A stretch of 50,315 nucleotides of DNA. It comes from Propionibacteriaceae bacterium. GTDB taxonomy: Bacteria > Actinomycetota > Actinomycetes > Propionibacteriales > Propionibacteriaceae. The stretch covers positions 1-50,315 of the forward strand of contig JAOPXN010000102.1 of the NCBI GenBank assembly GCA_025965155.1. The letters run 5' to 3'. Numbering within the stretch: the first letter of the stretch is position 1; each line of letters begins with the position of its first letter. Under the pieces are notes generated by a model that was given only the letters and a program-made list of their open reading frames with translations, had not been told where the DNA came from and searched no databases. Made by a program: the position numbers and the translations under genes. Positions 32,865 to 40,982 of the stretch are shown here, piece by piece.

Positions 32865-34034
32865 ATGACCGGGGCCTTCGAGCTTGACCAGGAACACAAC
32901 GACTTCCGCGCGGCCGTTGCTGACTTTGCGGCCGAGCGGCTCGCCCCGCACGTCGCCCGCTGGAACGCCGAACATCGGTTGCCGCTCGATGCGGTGCGGC
33001 AGATGGGCGAACTGGGCCTGCTCGGGCTGAACACTCCGCCGGAGTACGGCGGCGCCGGCGACTTCACCAGCCTCTGCGTAGCCATCGAGGAGATCGGAAG
33101 AGTCGACCAGTCGCTCGGCATCACCCTGGAAGCGGCCGTCGGCCTGGGGATCAACCCGATCGCCTGCTTCGGCACTGCCGAGCAGAAGGAGCGATTCCTG
33201 CCCGACCTGATCGCGGGGGCGGCGCTGGCCAGTTTCGGCCTGACGGAGTCCGAAGCCGGGTCGGATGCCGGCGCGACGCGCACGACGGCCGCGCAGCAGG
33301 ACGGCTGCTGGGTCATCAACGGTTCGAAGCAGTTCATCACCAACTCCGGCACCCCGATCACCTCGGTGGTCACGGTCACCGCCCGGACCGGCACCCGGGC
33401 CGACGGCAGGGCCGAGATCTCCGCGATCATGGTGCCCGCCGGCACGCCGGGGTTCACTGTCGGGCCTCCGTACGAGAAGCTCGGCTGGCACGCGTCCGAT
33501 ACCCATCCGCTTACCTTCGACGATGCGCGGGTCGCAGGAGACCATCTGCTCGGCGAACGCGGCAGGGGGTTGGCCCAGTTCCTCGCCATCCTGGACGACG
33601 GGCGGATCGCCATCGCGGCCCTGGCGCTGGGCTGCATCCGGGCCTGCCGGGACCTGTCGGTGCAGTACGCCCAGGAACGGACCACCTTCGGGGTGCCGAT
33701 CGGCCGCAAGCAGGGCGTGGCTTTCAAGATCGCCGACCTCGACGTGATGGCGCGCACCGCGCACCTGCTGGTCTACTCGGCCGCCGCGATGAAGGACCGC
33801 GGTGCCGCCCCTAGCGCCCTCAGCCGAGCCGCGGCGATCGCCAAGCTGTACGCCACCGAGTCAGCCGTCACCGCCACCCGGATCGCCACCCAGGTGTTCG
33901 GCGGCTACGGCTTCATGGAGGAGTACCCGGTGGCGCGTTTCTACCGCGACGCCAAGGTGCTCGAGATCGGCGAGGGCACCTCTGAGGTGCAGCGGTTGTT
34001 GATCGCCCGCGGGCTGGGGCTGGCGGTGGAGTGA
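32865..34034 (+). CDS. acyl-CoA dehydrogenase (isovaleryl-CoA/short-chain type)
   Basis: 389-residue FAD-dependent acyl-CoA dehydrogenase. Seen: GEYGGAG-like PPEYGGAGDFTSLCVAIEE, ASFGLTESEAGSDAGATRTT, WVINGSKQFITNSGTP, the FAD-interaction QVFGGYGFMEEYPVARFYRD and the C-terminal base region EIGEGTSEVQRLL. ATG 32865 follows GGGAG; a reading from 32757 runs through the operator. It is coupled (GTGA) to a carboxyltransferase gene and opposed to a MerR regulator, which suggests branched-chain acyl-CoA (leucine) degradation. The exact acyl chain is not certain. Confidence 0.88.
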   Translation: MTGAFELDQEHNDFRAAVADFAAERLAPHVARWNAEHRLPLDAVRQMGELGLLGLNTPPEYGGAGDFTSLCVAIEEIGRVDQSLGITLEAAVGLGINPIACFGTAEQKERFLPDLIAGAALASFGLTESEAGSDAGATRTTAAQQDGCWVINGSKQFITNSGTPITSVVTVTARTGTRADGRAEISAIMVPAGTPGFTVGPPYEKLGWHASDTHPLTFDDARVAGDHLLGERGRGLAQFLAILDDGRIAIAALALGCIRACRDLSVQYAQERTTFGVPIGRKQGVAFKIADLDVMARTAHLLVYSAAAMKDRGAAPSALSRAAAIAKLYATESAVTATRIATQVFGGYGFMEEYPVARFYRDAKVLEIGEGTSEVQRLLIARGLGLAVE

Positions 34035-35623
34035 GAGACGACGGCCAGCCAGCGACAGGGCAGGATGAGTCCATGACCGACGCCACCGCCCCCGACCCCG
34101 GGGACACAGCGGCGGCCATCCGGGCCGCCCGTAACCGTACGCTGGCGCCCGACGAGCGCGGTGCGGCCAAGCTGCGGGGCCAGCACAAGCTGTTCGTCCG
34201 CGACCGGATCGGCCTGCTGTTCGACCTCGGCACCTTCGTTGAGGACGGACAGCTGGCGAATGCGCAAGCGAGCGGCCTGCCGGCGGACGGCGTGGTCACC
34301 GGTCGCGGGCTGGTCGAGGGGCGACCGGCGCTGGTGGTGGCCAACGACCCGAGCGTCAAGGCCGGGTCGTGGGGCGCCCGTACGGTGGAGAAGATCATCC
34401 GGATGACGGAGGTCGCCCTCCGCGACGAGCTGCCGATCTTCTGGTTCATCGACTCCGCGGGGGCCCGGATCACCGACCAGGTCGACCTGTTCCCGGGCCG
34501 TCGTGGTGCGGGCCGGATCTTCCGCAACCAGGTCGCGTTGTCCGGCAAGGTGCCGCAGATCTGCTGCCTCTTTGGACCCAGTGCGGCCGGCGGGGCGTAC
34601 ATCCCGGCCTTCTGCGATGTGGTGATCATGGTGGAGGCCAACGCGTCGATGTACCTCGGCTCGCCGCGGATGGCCGAGATGGTGGTCGGGGAGCGGGTCA
34701 CCCTGGAAGAGATGGGTGGCGCCAGGATGCACGTCACCACCTCCGGCTCCGGTGATCAGCTGGCCAGCGACGACGCTGACGCAATCGAGCAGGCCAGACA
34801 GTACTTCTCTTATCTCCCGGGGAACTGGCGTTCGGCGCCGCCGACGTACGACCCGGTGCCGCCGGTCAGAGACTTCACTGATGATCTTGTCCCAGCGGCC
34901 GAGTCGGTGGGCTACGACATCCGTACGGTGATCGACGCCATCGTCGACGCCGACTCCTTCCTTGAGCTCAAGGAGCTGTTCGCCGCCGAGCTGGTCACCG
35001 GCTTCGCGCTACTGGAAGGGCAGCCGATCGGCGTTGTGGCGAACCAGCCAGCGGTCAAGGGTGGGGTGCTGTTCGTCGACTCGGCGGACAAGGCGGCGCG
35101 CTTCATCTGGCTCTGTGACGCCTTCAACCTGCCTCTGTTGTATCTCGCCGACGTACCGGGTTTCATGATCGGCAGCGAAGTGGAGCGGCACGGGATCATC
35201 CGGCACGGTGCGAAGATGATCACAGCGGTCGCCGAGGCCACCGTCCCCACCGTGTCGCTGATCGTCCGCAAGGCCTACGGCGCGGGTCTGTACGCGATGG
35301 CCGGTCCCGGTTTCGGGCCGGACGCCTGCCTGGCGCTGCCGACCGCGAGGATCGCTGTGATGGGACCTGAGGCGGCGGTCAACGCCGTTTACGCCAACAA
35401 GATCGCAGCCATCGAGGACGACGCCGAACGGGACGCGTACGTCCGCCGGCTCCGCACCGCCTACGAGCTGGACATCGACATCCTGCGGCTGGCCAGCGAG
35501 CTCGTCATCGACGGCATCGTCGAGCCGGCGCAGGTCCGCAGTGAGCTGGTGGCCCGGTTCGCGGCCGCGGCCACGAAGGACCGCCACTTCAGCACCCGGC
35601 GCCACGGAGTGCCGCCGGTCTGA
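34031..35623 (+). CDS. acyl-CoA carboxylase carboxyltransferase (beta) subunit
   Basis: 530-residue AccD-type carboxyltransferase with the two crotonase-like halves. Visible: WFIDSAGARITDQ, FGPSAAGGAYIPAFCDVV, NASMYLGSPRMAEMVVGE, ANQPAVKGGVLFVDSADKAA, DVPGFMIGSEVERHGIIRHG and PTARIAVMGPEAAVNAVY. It would transfer carboxyl from biotin to an acyl-CoA. Pairing with the acyl-CoA dehydrogenase suggests 3-methylcrotonyl-CoA, but no dedicated alpha subunit is adjacent, so AccA3 might serve. GTG 34031 gives a GTGA overlap; ATG 34073 with AGGATGAG upstream is an equally plausible start. Confidence 0.88.
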   Translation: MRDDGQPATGQDESMTDATAPDPGDTAAAIRAARNRTLAPDERGAAKLRGQHKLFVRDRIGLLFDLGTFVEDGQLANAQASGLPADGVVTGRGLVEGRPALVVANDPSVKAGSWGARTVEKIIRMTEVALRDELPIFWFIDSAGARITDQVDLFPGRRGAGRIFRNQVALSGKVPQICCLFGPSAAGGAYIPAFCDVVIMVEANASMYLGSPRMAEMVVGERVTLEEMGGARMHVTTSGSGDQLASDDADAIEQARQYFSYLPGNWRSAPPTYDPVPPVRDFTDDLVPAAESVGYDIRTVIDAIVDADSFLELKELFAAELVTGFALLEGQPIGVVANQPAVKGGVLFVDSADKAARFIWLCDAFNLPLLYLADVPGFMIGSEVERHGIIRHGAKMITAVAEATVPTVSLIVRKAYGAGLYAMAGPGFGPDACLALPTARIAVMGPEAAVNAVYANKIAAIEDDAERDAYVRRLRTAYELDIDILRLASELVIDGIVEPAQVRSELVARFAAAATKDRHFSTRRHGVPPV

Positions 35624-35654
35624 GCGGTGGGGGAGTCTGAGCGGCAGTCAGAAT

Positions 35655-35671
35655 GACCGGAAGAGCCGGTC
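35655..35671. terminator. weak bidirectional hairpin between convergent genes
   Basis: GACCGG-AAGAG-CCGGTC forms a perfect 6-bp stem between the convergent carboxyltransferase and monooxygenase genes. There is no strong T-run on either side, so termination is only suggested by position. Confidence 0.3.
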
Positions 35672-35676
35672 TGGGC

Positions 35677-35961
35677 TCAGCTGACGTCGGTGAAGTGCTC
35701 CACCCGCGGCGGGCCGGCGAAGAACGGGCCGATGGCCGCCCGCCAGGCCGTGAAGCGCTCGGTCTGACGGAAGTTGGCCTCGTGGGCTTCCACCGACTCC
35801 CATTCGACCAGCAGCACGAACCGATTCGGCGACTCGATGCCGCGGGTCATCCGTACCGACTGGCAGCCCTCGGTGCTCGCCAGAATGTCGCGGGCGCCGA
35901 GGTAGGCGGCCTCGAACCCATCGGGATCCGTTACGTCAATCAGGGCAACTTCGAGAACCAT
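35677..35961 (-). CDS. antibiotic biosynthesis monooxygenase (ABM) domain protein
   Basis: 94-residue single ABM-fold (dimeric alpha-beta barrel) protein. It has EVALIDVTDPDGFEAAY, EGCQSVRMTRGIESPNRFVL and EWESVEAHEANFRQTERFTA, the usual strand-helix pattern of this family. Members are cofactor-free quinol monooxygenases or heme-degrading enzymes, and many have no known role. It follows dprE2 by 22 bases on the same strand but has its own TAGGAT hexamer 6 bases before the ATG, so it is probably separately transcribed. Confidence 0.85.
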   Translation of the reverse strand: MVLEVALIDVTDPDGFEAAYLGARDILASTEGCQSVRMTRGIESPNRFVLLVEWESVEAHEANFRQTERFTAWRAAIGPFFAGPPRVEHFTDVS

Positions 35962-35967
35962 GGTGCG

Positions 35968-35973
35968 ATCCTA
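35968..35973 (-). promoter_or_regulatory. -10-like hexamer TAGGAT of the ABM gene, leaderless candidate
   Basis: TAGGAT on the - strand lies 6 bases before ATG 35961, with no ribosome site. It lies in the short gap after dprE2. Confidence 0.4.
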
Positions 35974-35983
35974 GGGCAGCCGG

Positions 35984-36739
35984 TCAGATCGGCAGCCGGC
36001 GGAACAGCGGGCGGGGCACGTGCCTCAGTCCTGACATCACCACGCGCATCGGAGCAGGCACCCAGATGATCTCCCGCTTCTCCTTGACGCCGGCCACCGT
36101 CGCCTCGGCCACCTCCTGCGGCGTCACCGCCAGCGGGGCCGCCGGCAGGCCATCGGTCATCTTGGACTTCACGAAACCGGGGCGGACCACCAGGACCTGC
36201 ACCCCGGTTCCACGCAGCGCCTCACCGAGGCCCAGATAGAACGCGTCCATCCCGGCCTTGGTGGAGCCGTAGACGAAGTTGGAGCGGCGGACCCGTTCAC
36301 CGGCCACGCTGGACAGCGCCACGATCCGGCCGTGGGACTGGGCCTTCATCTTGTTCGACAGCAGCACCCCGAGGTGCACCGGTGCGACGTAGTTGACCTC
36401 GGCGAGCTCGCTGACCAGCGCCGGATCGGTCCACGCCTGCTCGGCGTCGCCGAGCAACCCGAACGCCACCACCGCCACGTCGATGTCGCCGCCGGCGAAG
36501 GCCTGCTCGATCGCGGCCTCCCGGGAGAAGGCATCCCGGGCTTCCAGGTCGACCTCTTCCACGGTGCAGCCGAGCTCGGCCAGCTCGGCCGCGGCCGCCG
36601 AGCGGCGAGGGGTCGGCCGTGCCGCCAGCACCACCCGCAGGGTACGTACGGCCGCGTACCGCCGAGCGATCGCCAAGGCGATGTCAGAGGTGCCGCCGAG
36701 CAGCAGCAGCGACTGGGGGGCGCCGAGGGCGTCGATCAT
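35984..36739 (-). CDS. dprE2: decaprenylphosphoryl-2-keto-ribose reductase
   Basis: Short-chain dehydrogenase of 251 residues. It has the cofactor motif LLLLGGTSDIALAIARRYA, VAFGLLGD, LSSVAGERVRRSNFVYGSTK with the catalytic Tyr/Lys pair (YGSTK), and FVKSKMTDGLP. Sequence and position after dprE1 identify DprE2, which uses NADH to reduce decaprenylphosphoryl-2-keto-erythro-pentofuranose to decaprenylphosphoryl-D-arabinose on the cytoplasmic or membrane face. AAGGAG precedes ATG 36739. It forms an operon with ubiA and dprE1. Confidence 0.92.
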   Translation of the reverse strand: MIDALGAPQSLLLLGGTSDIALAIARRYAAVRTLRVVLAARPTPRRSAAAAELAELGCTVEEVDLEARDAFSREAAIEQAFAGGDIDVAVVAFGLLGDAEQAWTDPALVSELAEVNYVAPVHLGVLLSNKMKAQSHGRIVALSSVAGERVRRSNFVYGSTKAGMDAFYLGLGEALRGTGVQVLVVRPGFVKSKMTDGLPAAPLAVTPQEVAEATVAGVKEKREIIWVPAPMRVVMSGLRHVPRPLFRRLPI

Positions 36740-36787
36740 GGTTCTCCTTGTTGGTGCCGACCGGGCACCCGGTACGGATCGGTTGGG

Positions 36788-38209
36788 TCAGTGCAGCTGG
36801 AGGCGACGTGCCAGGTCAGAGTTGAACAACCCGTCCGGGTCCACCTTGCGACGGACGGCCAGAAAGTCGTCCAACCGCGGGTACATCTGCCGGAAGGTCG
36901 ACGCGCTCAGCCGGGAGTCCTTGGCCAGATAGACCCGACCGCCGGCGGCCACCACCAGCTCGTCCAGGGTGTTGCAGAGCGAGTCCAGCCCCTCCTCGAT
37001 CGGCAGGTCCACCGTCAACGTCCACCCCTGCATCGGGAAGGACAGCGGTGCCGCGTTGCCAGGCCCGAACCGCTTCAACACGTTCAGGCAGGAGACATGG
37101 CCCGAGTTCACGATCAGCTCGAAACAGCGCCGGAACGTCTCATCCTCGCTGAACGGAACCACGAACTGGTACTGCAGGAACCCGTGCGGGCCGTAGATCC
37201 GGTTCCACTCGGCCACGATGTCCAGCGGGTGGAAGAACGACGTGATGTTCTGCAGCTCGCCCACCCGGTATTTCGGGGCCTTGTAGTACCAGGCGGTGCT
37301 GAAGGCCTTGGCCGTCGCCCGGTTGACCATCCGGTTCGGGAAAATCTCCGGGATGGTGCCCAAGGAGGGGGCCACGAACTGCAGCGGGTCTCGCCGGAGC
37401 TTCGGCGTCAGATCTTGCAGCCGGGCCTTGTTGCCCCGGGTCAACACCGCCCGGCCCATGTGCTTTCCCCGGCTGACGGCGTCGAACCAGGCCACCGAGT
37501 AGGTGTACCCGTCGTCGCCTTCGCTCATCCGGGCCATCAGGTCGTCGATGTCGGTGCAGCGTTCTGTGTCGACCAGGAAGTACGCGGACTCCGTACGCTG
37601 CAGCACGATGGTGGCGCCCAGCACAACACCCGTCAGGCCCATGCCACCGATGGTGGCCCAGAACAGGTCCGCCGTGTCCCCCTCGGGTCTCAGGGTCTGG
37701 ATCTCTCCGTCGGCACGCAGCAGGTCGAGGGAGGCCACATGGTTACCGAAACTGCCTTCGGTGTGGTGGTTCTTGCCATGTACGTCGGCTGCGATGGCGC
37801 CGCCAACGGTGACCTGACGGGTGCCGGGGAGCACGGGGACCCACAGACCGAAAGGCAGCAGGGTGCGCATCAGCGAGTCCAGGCTGACGCCGGCCTGGAC
37901 TTGCACGGTCGGCGGCTCGCTCTCGGCGTCGACCGAGAGCACCCGGTTCAGCTTCGTCAGGTCCAGCGCGGTGCCGCCGGCGTTCTGTGCAGCATCGCCA
38001 TAGCTGCGACCCAACCCGCGGGGCACCACACCACGGCCGGACTGGGCAGCGGACCGGAGCGCCGAGACGGCACCCGAGATCGACTCGATCTGTGTCAGGT
38101 GGGCGCTGGTCGAGGAGGCGCGACCCCAGCCATGCAGCGGCACCATCGGCTGGGCCTCCGGCATCGACGGGGTGATCTTCGTTTCCTGGTACGGGAAGTC
38201 GTCGGTCAC
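36788..38209 (-). CDS. dprE1: decaprenylphosphoryl-beta-D-ribose 2-oxidase
   Basis: 473-residue FAD oxidoreductase of the vanillyl-alcohol-oxidase fold. The FAD part has RGLGRSYGDAAQNAGG and TVGGAIAADVHGKNHHTEGS, and the C-terminal part has LNVLKRFGPGNAAPLSFPM and DSRLSASTFRQMYPRLDDF. It oxidises the ribose 2-OH of decaprenylphosphoryl-ribose. At the position of M. tuberculosis Cys387 (the residue bonded by benzothiazinones, in GWNICVDFPI) this protein has Thr399 in GWTLTVDLPI. GTG 38209 overlaps the ubiA stop (GTGA). Confidence 0.94.
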   Translation of the reverse strand: MTDDFPYQETKITPSMPEAQPMVPLHGWGRASSTSAHLTQIESISGAVSALRSAAQSGRGVVPRGLGRSYGDAAQNAGGTALDLTKLNRVLSVDAESEPPTVQVQAGVSLDSLMRTLLPFGLWVPVLPGTRQVTVGGAIAADVHGKNHHTEGSFGNHVASLDLLRADGEIQTLRPEGDTADLFWATIGGMGLTGVVLGATIVLQRTESAYFLVDTERCTDIDDLMARMSEGDDGYTYSVAWFDAVSRGKHMGRAVLTRGNKARLQDLTPKLRRDPLQFVAPSLGTIPEIFPNRMVNRATAKAFSTAWYYKAPKYRVGELQNITSFFHPLDIVAEWNRIYGPHGFLQYQFVVPFSEDETFRRCFELIVNSGHVSCLNVLKRFGPGNAAPLSFPMQGWTLTVDLPIEEGLDSLCNTLDELVVAAGGRVYLAKDSRLSASTFRQMYPRLDDFLAVRRKVDPDGLFNSDLARRLQLH

Positions 38210-39105
38210 CAGAACACCGCAATCGAAATCAACACGAGCCAGACAGCTCCAATCGCTTGTAACACGTGGTCGTGCAAGACGACGTCCTCCGGTTCGCCGG
38301 CAGCACCAGCATCCACCTCAAGCGCGTACTGCAACAAGCCCAGGGTGAACGGGGCGATGGAGAGCGCCGTCCACGGTATGCCGAGCGCCGGGTCGCTTCG
38401 GTTCTCGAACGCCCACAGGCTGTAGGAGATCAGCACCATCGCCGCTGCCAGCATCCAGACGAACCGCAGATAGGACTGCGAGTAACGGCCGAGCGACCGC
38501 CGGGTGCCGGCATCGGCCCCGATGTCCTTTAGCTCGGAGTAGCGCTTGCCGGCCACCATGAACAAGGACCCGAACGAGGCCACCAGCAAGAACCACTGGC
38601 TGAGCGGAATGCCCGTGGCCACACCACCGGCGATGGCACGGAGCAAGAAGCCGCTGGACACCATGGCCAGGTCGACCACCGGGAGGTGCTTGAGGAATAC
38701 CGAGTAGATCACCTGGAGAACGAGATACACGGCGAGGGTGATGCCGAGGTTGACCGAGGTGAGAAAGCCGATCGCGAAGCCGGCGGCACCGGTCACGGCA
38801 GCCAGCACCAGCGCGGCGGCTGAGCTGATCTCGCCGGCGGCGATCGGGCGCAGCCGCTTCCGCGGATGCATCCGGTCCTCCTCCACGTCCCGCACGTCGT
38901 TGATCAGATAGACGCAGGCACTGACCAGGCAGAAGGCGACGAACGCCAGCGCCGCCTTGGCCAGCACCGTGCTGTTCAGCAGCTGACCGGCCGCGAGCGG
39001 CGCGGCCAGGACGAGCACGTTCTTCACCCACTGGCGCGGTCGCATGGCGCGGACGGCGGCCGGCAGTCGGCTGGGTCGGAGCACGACCTCGGTGGGCTGG
39101 GACAT
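38206..39105 (-). CDS. ubiA: decaprenyl-phosphate phosphoribosyltransferase (UbiA family)
   Basis: 299-residue polytopic membrane prenyltransferase with about nine hydrophobic helices. The polyprenyl-phosphate/Mg site is YLINDVRDVEEDRMHPRKRL, and a second motif is VASFGSLFMVAGKRYSELKD. It matches Rv3806c-type DPPR synthase, which adds phosphoribose to decaprenyl phosphate as the first step toward decaprenylphosphoryl-arabinose. It is first in the ubiA-dprE1-dprE2 operon. A TAATCT hexamer lies 9 bases before ATG 39105 on the - strand and no ribosome site is clear, so its transcript may be leaderless or nearly so. Confidence 0.92.
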   Translation of the reverse strand: MSQPTEVVLRPSRLPAAVRAMRPRQWVKNVLVLAAPLAAGQLLNSTVLAKAALAFVAFCLVSACVYLINDVRDVEEDRMHPRKRLRPIAAGEISSAAALVLAAVTGAAGFAIGFLTSVNLGITLAVYLVLQVIYSVFLKHLPVVDLAMVSSGFLLRAIAGGVATGIPLSQWFLLVASFGSLFMVAGKRYSELKDIGADAGTRRSLGRYSQSYLRFVWMLAAAMVLISYSLWAFENRSDPALGIPWTALSIAPFTLGLLQYALEVDAGAAGEPEDVVLHDHVLQAIGAVWLVLISIAVFW

Positions 39106-39150
39106 ATCGGGTCGAGATTAGCCGGACGGGACGGCTGAGGCCGAATCTTC

Positions 39151-39177
39151 GCGGCCGGACGGCGCGTCCGGAGCCGC
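39151..39177. promoter_or_regulatory. GC-rich hairpin/operator-like palindrome between ubiA and the lipoprotein gene
   Basis: GCGGC + CGGACG (39151-39161), loop GCG, CGTCCG (39165-39170), bulge GA, GCCGC (39173-39177). It covers the expected -35 area of the lipoprotein promoter and lies about 50 bases upstream of ubiA, so it could affect both. Confidence 0.45.
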
Positions 39178-39189
39178 GATCGCCCCAAC

Positions 39190-39195
39190 TACGTT
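39190..39195 (+). promoter_or_regulatory. -10-like hexamer TACGTT of the lipoprotein gene, leaderless candidate
   Basis: TACGTT lies 6 bases before GTG 39202, with no ribosome site between them. Confidence 0.4.
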
Positions 39196-39201
39196 GGACC
39201 C

Positions 39202-39690
39202 GTGCACGAACCTGGACCCCGGTGGGCAGCGGCCCTGCTGGTCTGCCCGCTGCTGATGGCACTGCTGCCGTTCGCCGGCTGCGGTGTGGGCGAGCCGACC
39301 GCGCGTGGAGACGGGACGACGCCTACCGCCTCACCGCCGGCGAGTGCCACACCCAGCCCGGTGCCGGTGCGCGTTCCCGACGACGGCATCACGCTGCAGG
39401 CACTCGGCTTCGACAACGGCCCCGAGGCGGCGTTCTCGCTGCCGCGGTCGGCGGTGATTAGTACCCAGGTGGACCAGGCTGGATCGGTGACGGTCGTGCT
39501 GGAGTCACCGTCACCGGATGCGGTGGCGGCGTACCTGCGCCGGACTCTGCCGAGGACCGGGTTCACCATCACCGGCGATGCGCCACCGGTCGAAGGCCGC
39601 GGCTCCGCCGCGCTGACGTTCACCGGATTCGGCTGGAGCGGCGATTTCACCGGGTCGGGGCGGCTTTCGGCCGTCGTACTGCGACGATGA
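39202..39690 (+). CDS. putative lipoprotein, unknown function
   Basis: 162-residue exported protein. A hydrophobic signal (WAAALLVCPLLMALLPFAGC, about residues 8-27) ends in a lipobox-like FAGC with Cys27, followed by a Pro/Ser/Thr-rich linker (about 30-57) and a folded domain of about 100 residues containing QVDQAGSVTVVLESPSPDAV and LRRTLPRTGFTI. It should be anchored on the outer face of the cytoplasmic membrane. I recognise no enzyme motif. The Nramp gene follows after 28 bases and may share its transcript. Confidence 0.78.
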   Translation: MHEPGPRWAAALLVCPLLMALLPFAGCGVGEPTARGDGTTPTASPPASATPSPVPVRVPDDGITLQALGFDNGPEAAFSLPRSAVISTQVDQAGSVTVVLESPSPDAVAAYLRRTLPRTGFTITGDAPPVEGRGSAALTFTGFGWSGDFTGSGRLSAVVLRR

Positions 39691-39718
39691 AACCTAACCG
39701 GGGGCGAGTGGGAACGCG

Positions 39719-40942
39719 ATGATGTTGATGCAGAGCCGAGCGTTGGTGCAACGCTCACGCCTGCTCGGCCCCGCCTTCGTCGCCGCAGTCGCGTATGTCG
39801 ATCCGGGCAACGTCGCGACCAACACCGCGGCCGGCGCCAGCTACGGCTACCTGCTGTTGTGGGTGCTGGTCGGCGCCACCTTGATGGCCGGACTGGTCCA
39901 GTACCTGTCGGCGAAGGTGGGCTGGCTGACCGGTGAGTCCCTCCCGGCGCTGGTGGGCAGCCGGACTCGGCGGTCTGTCCGGCTCACGTACTGGGTGCAG
40001 GCCGAGCTGGTCGCTGTGGCCACCGACATCGCGGAGATCGTCGGTGGAGCCGTGGCCCTGCAACTGCTGTTCGGGCTGCCGACGGTGCTCGGTGCGGTGA
40101 TCACCGCTGCGGTTTCGACTGGTCTGCTGCTGGTGCAGGACCGGCGCGGGCAGCGCTCGTTCGAGCGGGTCATCACCGGGCTGCTGGCTATTGTCACGAT
40201 CGGGTTCCTGTCCGGTCTGGTCATCTCCCCACCTGACCCGGCGCAGGCGGCCGCCGGACTGCTGCCCCGGCTGGCCGGCGCGGACAGTGCGCTGCTCGCT
40301 GTCGGGATGCTGGGCGCCACAGTGATGCCGCACGCGGTCTACCTGCACTCGGCTCTGGTGCGTGACCGCCACGGCAAGGCGGACGCGACCTGCGCCCGGC
40401 CGACGCTGCGGGCGATCCGGCTCGATGTCACCTTGGCAATGGTGGTGGCCGGCGCGGTGAACATCGGCATGCTGCTGCTGGCGGCCAGCACCTTGTTTGG
40501 GATAGAGGTCAACGGCCTGCAGGCCGCCCAGGCAGCGATTGGCGATCAGCTCGGGCCGGTGATCGCGACCACCTTCGCGCTCGGTCTGCTCGCATCCGGC
40601 CTGGCATCAACCTCGGTGGGTGGGTACGCGGGCGCCGTGATCATGGAGGGGCTGCTGCACCGACGAATCCCGTTGCTCTGGCGGCGGGTGCTGACCGCCA
40701 TACCGGCGTTGATTCTGCTGGCCGCGGGCCTCGACGCCACCCGGCTGTTGATCTTGTCGCAGGTGATCTTGTCGTTCGGTATCCCGTTCGCGCTGGTGCC
40801 CCTGGTCCGGATTGCCCGCGACCGCTCGCTGATGCGGCTGGTGCCGACCCTTCGTGCCACCATCGCCTGCGCCTGGGTGGTGGTCGGCATCGTCGTCGCG
40901 CTGAACTGTGTGCTGATCGCGCTGACGGTCCTGGAGGTCTGA
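39719..40942 (+). CDS. mntH: Nramp-family divalent metal transporter
   Basis: 407-residue membrane protein with about 11 predicted helices, normal for Nramp. The metal-site motif in helix 1 is D28-P-G-N31 (AYVDPGNVATNTAAG), and helix 6 has GATVMPHAVYLHSALV, whose Met is the expected metal ligand. It imports Mn(II) or Fe(II) with protons. No manganese-responsive regulator or obvious operator is adjacent. The start ATG ATG pair at 39719 leaves a one-codon ambiguity. It converges with maf with 40 bases between them. Confidence 0.92.
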   Translation: MMLMQSRALVQRSRLLGPAFVAAVAYVDPGNVATNTAAGASYGYLLLWVLVGATLMAGLVQYLSAKVGWLTGESLPALVGSRTRRSVRLTYWVQAELVAVATDIAEIVGGAVALQLLFGLPTVLGAVITAAVSTGLLLVQDRRGQRSFERVITGLLAIVTIGFLSGLVISPPDPAQAAAGLLPRLAGADSALLAVGMLGATVMPHAVYLHSALVRDRHGKADATCARPTLRAIRLDVTLAMVVAGAVNIGMLLLAASTLFGIEVNGLQAAQAAIGDQLGPVIATTFALGLLASGLASTSVGGYAGAVIMEGLLHRRIPLLWRRVLTAIPALILLAAGLDATRLLILSQVILSFGIPFALVPLVRIARDRSLMRLVPTLRATIACAWVVVGIVVALNCVLIALTVLEV

Positions 40943-40982
40943 GCATGAGCCCGGTGCCCGCGCAGCGGCCAGCCGCGCGGGA

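Noticed and set aside
36332-38425. 697-residue open frame on the + strand opposite dprE2, dprE1 and the ubiA end
   Set aside because: All three - strand genes have unmistakable family motifs, and the + frame has none.
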